From Candidatus Poseidoniales archaeon (GTDB lineage: Archaea > Thermoplasmatota > Poseidoniia > Poseidoniales > Poseidoniaceae): a stretch of DNA of 45,917 bases. Position 1 is the stretch's first letter. Each line of letters starts with the position of its first letter. The stretch is from contig QQSJ01000061.1 in NCBI GenBank assembly GCA_003602635.1, forward strand, positions 1 through 45,917, read 5' to 3'. Shown here piece by piece: positions 43,286-45,917 of this stretch. A program made the position numbers and the translations under genes. The notes below the pieces were generated by a model. That model saw only the letters and a program-made list of their open reading frames with translations, did no database searches and was not told the DNA's origin.

Positions 43286-43293
43286 GATAAGTA
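43286..43293 (+). promoter_or_regulatory. TATA-like box before the 43316 gene (leaderless)
   Basis: GATAAGTA is centred about 26 nt before ATG 43316, with no ribosome binding site between, fitting leaderless initiation. Confidence 0.5.
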
Positions 43294-43315
43294 CTGCATC
43301 GGTCAAATCAAACCA

Positions 43316-44920
43316 ATGTCGGAATCCGGTGTCGAATTCCTTGACGAAATCGGCCTCGTGCTCAACGTGTTCGTGCTGCTCTTCGTCATCCTCTTTCACG
43401 TGGTTCCTTTTCAGACCAGGCAACACATTCTGGCTTGGACCGAGGCAAAGGTGCGATCCTTTCGTGGAAAGATCGGGGCCAGATCTGGTGAAGATGTTGC
43501 TTTGGACGAGCCGAAAAAGCGGCAGAAGAAGCCGGCTCCCATGTCGTGGGAACGGCGCGTCGGTGCATGGTTGATCATCTGGCTGCTCGCCTATTTCATC
43601 CACCTTCAGATGAGCCTCTACGAGTCGATGGCGTGGCTCAGGTACGATTGGGACGGTTCGGCCGTTTCCAGCGCCATCTTTCGAATGGAAAGCATCGCTT
43701 CGTGGTTCAATTTCATGATCATCTGCACGCTGCTGATGCTGCTTATTCCCATCCCCATCCTCCGCCGGATCTGGATGATTCCGTTGTTTGCCGTGTTGGC
43801 CATCGTGACGCGGATGGTCGATTCGTGGGGGATTGAAAACGGATGGAACCTCAACCTCGCCATCCTGTTCGTCTTGATGGTCGCCATGACGAACATCATC
43901 ATGTCGTTGCGCACGATGTTCTTCCTCCCTGAGCGTTCAGACAGGTCCCCAGAAGCGTTGGCGCTGCGACGAAGTGGGTACTTCGCCTTGGGGGCGACGG
44001 TCATTTTGAGCGATTTCATGGTCTTCCTTGTCCCGGGATTCTTGAGCGGGGAGTCGTCCACCTGGTGGTATGGGAATTTCATGAATTGGACGGTGGTCTT
44101 TCACGGCCATGGAGGCTTGTTGACCACGCATGTGCTCACGAGCGTCATCATGGGAACCTTCTCCCTGTTCATGCTTGGGTTGGCCGTTGGCGGAATCTAC
44201 CATTTGGTGAGGGTGGTGCAAAAGAAGCGGGACTTTGGCGTCGTTGGAATTTTTTCCGTGTATTACCTCTTCATGTGGGCCCTGATTCTCATCCGTTTCA
44301 CGGCGAACGTGACCGATTTCGCGCCCTTCTTGAACATGTCCGGGCGGCCGATGGAAGCGGGCGTGTATTGGGACGGAGCCTATGTGGTCACGGAGGAACA
44401 GGTCTCGCGCGCCGTGCTCATCGACGCCTTAACGCGGGGGTTCACCGAACATCTCGTTTACCCGATCATCGCCTTGTTGCACGCGGTCAAATTTGGTCTG
44501 ATTCGCATTGAGACGGATTTGGAAAAGAAAGCGTTGCGGGGATTGGCCCTCGTGTTGCTTCTGGCCATGGCGGCGGTGTTCACCGAAGTGCTCCAAGAAG
44601 TGTTGAGCATGTTGGACCTGTACAACAACGACATCATCTTCGCCATCATCTGCGGCGCGGTCTTGGCCACGGGTTGGGAACGTCTGCTCATCGAGGCCAT
44701 GATGCCTGAGAAAGAGACGTTGACCATCACGTGGAAATTCCCAGGCAACGAGACGGTGTTGGTGTGGACGGTCAACCTGATCGTCGGTGGAGCCTTCCTC
44801 TTGCAGGTCGTGATCGGGATCTTCAGCCCCATGTCATGGGGTGCCGTGATGGGGGTGTTCGCCGCCAGCGTGGCGGTGATTGCGTTGGCCCGTGAACTGC
44901 CAAGGAGGGTGTTTTCATGA
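43316..44920 (+). CDS. Large polytopic membrane protein, unknown
   Basis: The 534-residue protein has about eleven to twelve predicted membrane helices, the first at residues 10-30 (IGLVLNVFVLLFVILFHVV), then a basic cytoplasmic loop of about 50 residues, and helices spread to the C-terminus. Polar and aromatic residues occur within helices (for example VVFHGHGGLLTTHVLTS, with three histidines). I do not recognise the family. Its stop overlaps the ATG of the repeat protein gene (ATGA), so the two are translationally coupled and likely act together at the cell envelope. Confidence 0.75.
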   Translation: MSESGVEFLDEIGLVLNVFVLLFVILFHVVPFQTRQHILAWTEAKVRSFRGKIGARSGEDVALDEPKKRQKKPAPMSWERRVGAWLIIWLLAYFIHLQMSLYESMAWLRYDWDGSAVSSAIFRMESIASWFNFMIICTLLMLLIPIPILRRIWMIPLFAVLAIVTRMVDSWGIENGWNLNLAILFVLMVAMTNIIMSLRTMFFLPERSDRSPEALALRRSGYFALGATVILSDFMVFLVPGFLSGESSTWWYGNFMNWTVVFHGHGGLLTTHVLTSVIMGTFSLFMLGLAVGGIYHLVRVVQKKRDFGVVGIFSVYYLFMWALILIRFTANVTDFAPFLNMSGRPMEAGVYWDGAYVVTEEQVSRAVLIDALTRGFTEHLVYPIIALLHAVKFGLIRIETDLEKKALRGLALVLLLAMAAVFTEVLQEVLSMLDLYNNDIIFAIICGAVLATGWERLLIEAMMPEKETLTITWKFPGNETVLVWTVNLIVGGAFLLQVVIGIFSPMSWGAVMGVFAASVAVIALARELPRRVFS

Positions 44921-45917
44921 GCGAAGAAGGCTTTGTTGAGGGGGTTGAACAACCCGCTGAGGCCGAGAAAGAAGTGGAAGCACCGATCCGCCGTGCCGTC
45001 AAACGACGTGTTCCGAAGCGCCGTGGAAAGGATGGAAAGGCACGTCGTCCCAAACGTCGCCGAAAGAAGAAGCCGGCCCTTCGAGAAATCGAGGAGCTGC
45101 CTTCGTTGACGTACCTGATCGGAGGCGAACAAGCACGCTGGTTGATTCCAGCGGCGTTTGCGGCCATGCTGCTGTTGTCTGCATGGGGCGGCATCATCGA
45201 CTGGCGGCGAGAATACACCGACGTGCCCGAGGGGTTCGATGGAACGCCAAAGGAATACCACAATTGTATCGTGGTCCACAACCTGTACGGTGATCGAAAT
45301 TCGACCTCACACGACCCGTCGCATCCAGACAACATCGCGTGCTCTGAAAAGCACGGCGAGGACCCGAATTACTCCGAACTTGAATACCAAGCTTGGCTGG
45401 ATGAATTCCTGGCCAGTGTGGCCGTGGACACGGGCAACCATTCGGGTTACGTATGGACCGAGGGGGGCATCGCCACGATGGCGTACCTTGGCAGCACCAT
45501 GGGTTCGAACATGAGCGTCTACTACGACCCCGCGCCGGGCGACGAATTCAACGCCACGCACCTCGCCATTTGGAATTCCGCGACCACCGCTTTTGGTGGA
45601 GGGAACGACTCCTTCGCAGACTTGCTTCCCGGTGGAGCCAGTGCCATGTCCATGTACATCGGCGCGGGTGGAATCGTCGAAGACAAGCCGACCGGGTACA
45701 TGTGGACCGAGGTGGGCATTGGGACGATGACGTACCTGTGGGCGTTGAACGGTGCCAACATGAGCATGTACGGGGATCCAGAACCTGGTGACGTGTTTAC
45801 CGAAGCTCATCTTGGCATCTGGAACGGTGCTACGGTTGCCTTCGGCGGTGGAAACGACTCCATGGAGGATCTGCTGCCCGGCGGCGGTACGGCGTTGGCG
45901 CTCTATGTCGGAGCCAC
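44917..45917 (+). CDS. Membrane-anchored tandem-repeat surface protein (partial)
   Basis: The gene runs off the right edge. ATG 44917 overlaps the previous stop and has AAGGAGGG upstream. A very basic cytoplasmic N-terminus (residues 22-55, many K/R) precedes one membrane helix (about 75-95, LIPAAFAAMLLLSAWGGII), so the rest is outside the cell. From residue 177 begins a repeat of 83 residues, each with GYxWTExGIxTMxYL, GxNMSxYxDPxPGD, HLxIWN, AFGGGNDS and DLLPGG. The repeat family is not recognised. Confidence 0.75.
   Translation, partial: MSEEGFVEGVEQPAEAEKEVEAPIRRAVKRRVPKRRGKDGKARRPKRRRKKKPALREIEELPSLTYLIGGEQARWLIPAAFAAMLLLSAWGGIIDWRREYTDVPEGFDGTPKEYHNCIVVHNLYGDRNSTSHDPSHPDNIACSEKHGEDPNYSELEYQAWLDEFLASVAVDTGNHSGYVWTEGGIATMAYLGSTMGSNMSVYYDPAPGDEFNATHLAIWNSATTAFGGGNDSFADLLPGGASAMSMYIGAGGIVEDKPTGYMWTEVGIGTMTYLWALNGANMSMYGDPEPGDVFTEAHLGIWNGATVAFGGGNDSMEDLLPGGGTALALYVGA
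45445..45917 (+). repeat. 249-bp tandem coding repeat, two units seen
   Basis: Unit 1 is 45445-45693 and unit 2 starts at 45694 and is cut by the window end. The units are in frame (83 codons) and about two thirds identical at protein level, so the array probably continues to the right. Confidence 0.8.

Noticed and set aside
1-45917. CRISPR array, insertion sequence or prophage
   Set aside because: I saw no regularly spaced direct repeats, transposase or integrase motifs, or phage structural genes; the only repeats are coding ones inside proteins.

Overview
The window is GC-rich archaeal chromosome. Archaeal markers are a geranylgeranylglyceryl-phosphate synthase (ether lipids), ribosomal protein eL20/LX, prefoldin alpha and FtsY in the usual archaeal order, and apparent leaderless promoters with a TATA box about 24-27 nt before the start codon. 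These sit beside bacterial-type genes (UvrA, RluA, MoeA, NeuA/NeuB, a MamK/MreB-like actin). This mix, together with large surface proteins, a thrombospondin-type-3 subtilase and a fused PurS-PurL, suggests a marine planktonic euryarchaeon of the Marine Group II/III (Poseidoniales-like) kind. That placement is inference; no rRNA gene is present to settle it.

Layout. 1-485: 5' part of a secreted S15-like hydrolase lipoprotein. 594-6764: a surface glycan locus with a KdsC-like HAD phosphatase, CMP-nonulosonate synthetase (NeuA), nonulosonate synthase (NeuB, without its C-terminal SAF domain), two glycosyltransferase-like proteins and a PhyH-type dioxygenase. 6804-7846: eukaryotic-type OMP decarboxylase plus a small membrane protein. 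7839-11367 (minus): eL20, prefoldin alpha, FtsY, a DUF1844 protein, and a membrane-anchored protein combining a degenerate receiver domain with two EF-hands. 11453-14374: secreted, membrane-anchored subtilase with Ca-binding repeats. 14444-16788: MamK/MreB-like actin followed by a coiled-coil protein. 16776-19450: GGGP synthase and an ABC exporter. 19457-24387 (minus): PurS-PurL fusion, PurQ and a membrane acyltransferase that appears to start at CTG. 24506-26446: zinc-ribbon protein, ZIP metal transporter, a 25-bp palindrome and a NikR-like regulator. 26521-34580 (minus): RluA, UvrA and a 1368-residue glycine-rich surface protein. 34859-34933: tRNA-Arg(GCG). 34959-40696: unknown zinc-ribbon protein, acyltransferase, MoeA, a tungstate/molybdate ABC permease-ATPase fusion and its binding lipoprotein. 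40784-45917: secreted M24 peptidase, AlkB-like membrane di-iron enzyme, a polytopic membrane protein and a translationally coupled tandem-repeat surface protein cut by the window end.

Two start modes are visible. First genes of operons can have a TATA box at leaderless spacing (eL20, the NikR-like gene, the 43316 gene). Several internal genes follow an exact rule: the upstream stop TGA is part of TGA-GGN, then six bases, then the start codon. This occurs at neuA, ftsY, the DUF1844 gene and the tungstate-binding lipoprotein gene, and it predicts the CTG start of the acyltransferase behind purQ.

Most noteworthy candidates: the actin plus coiled-coil pair, the Ca-binding pseudo-receiver next to the SRP receptor genes, the metal-uptake pair with its palindrome and altered NikR ligands, and the 9-nt stop-to-start junction rule.
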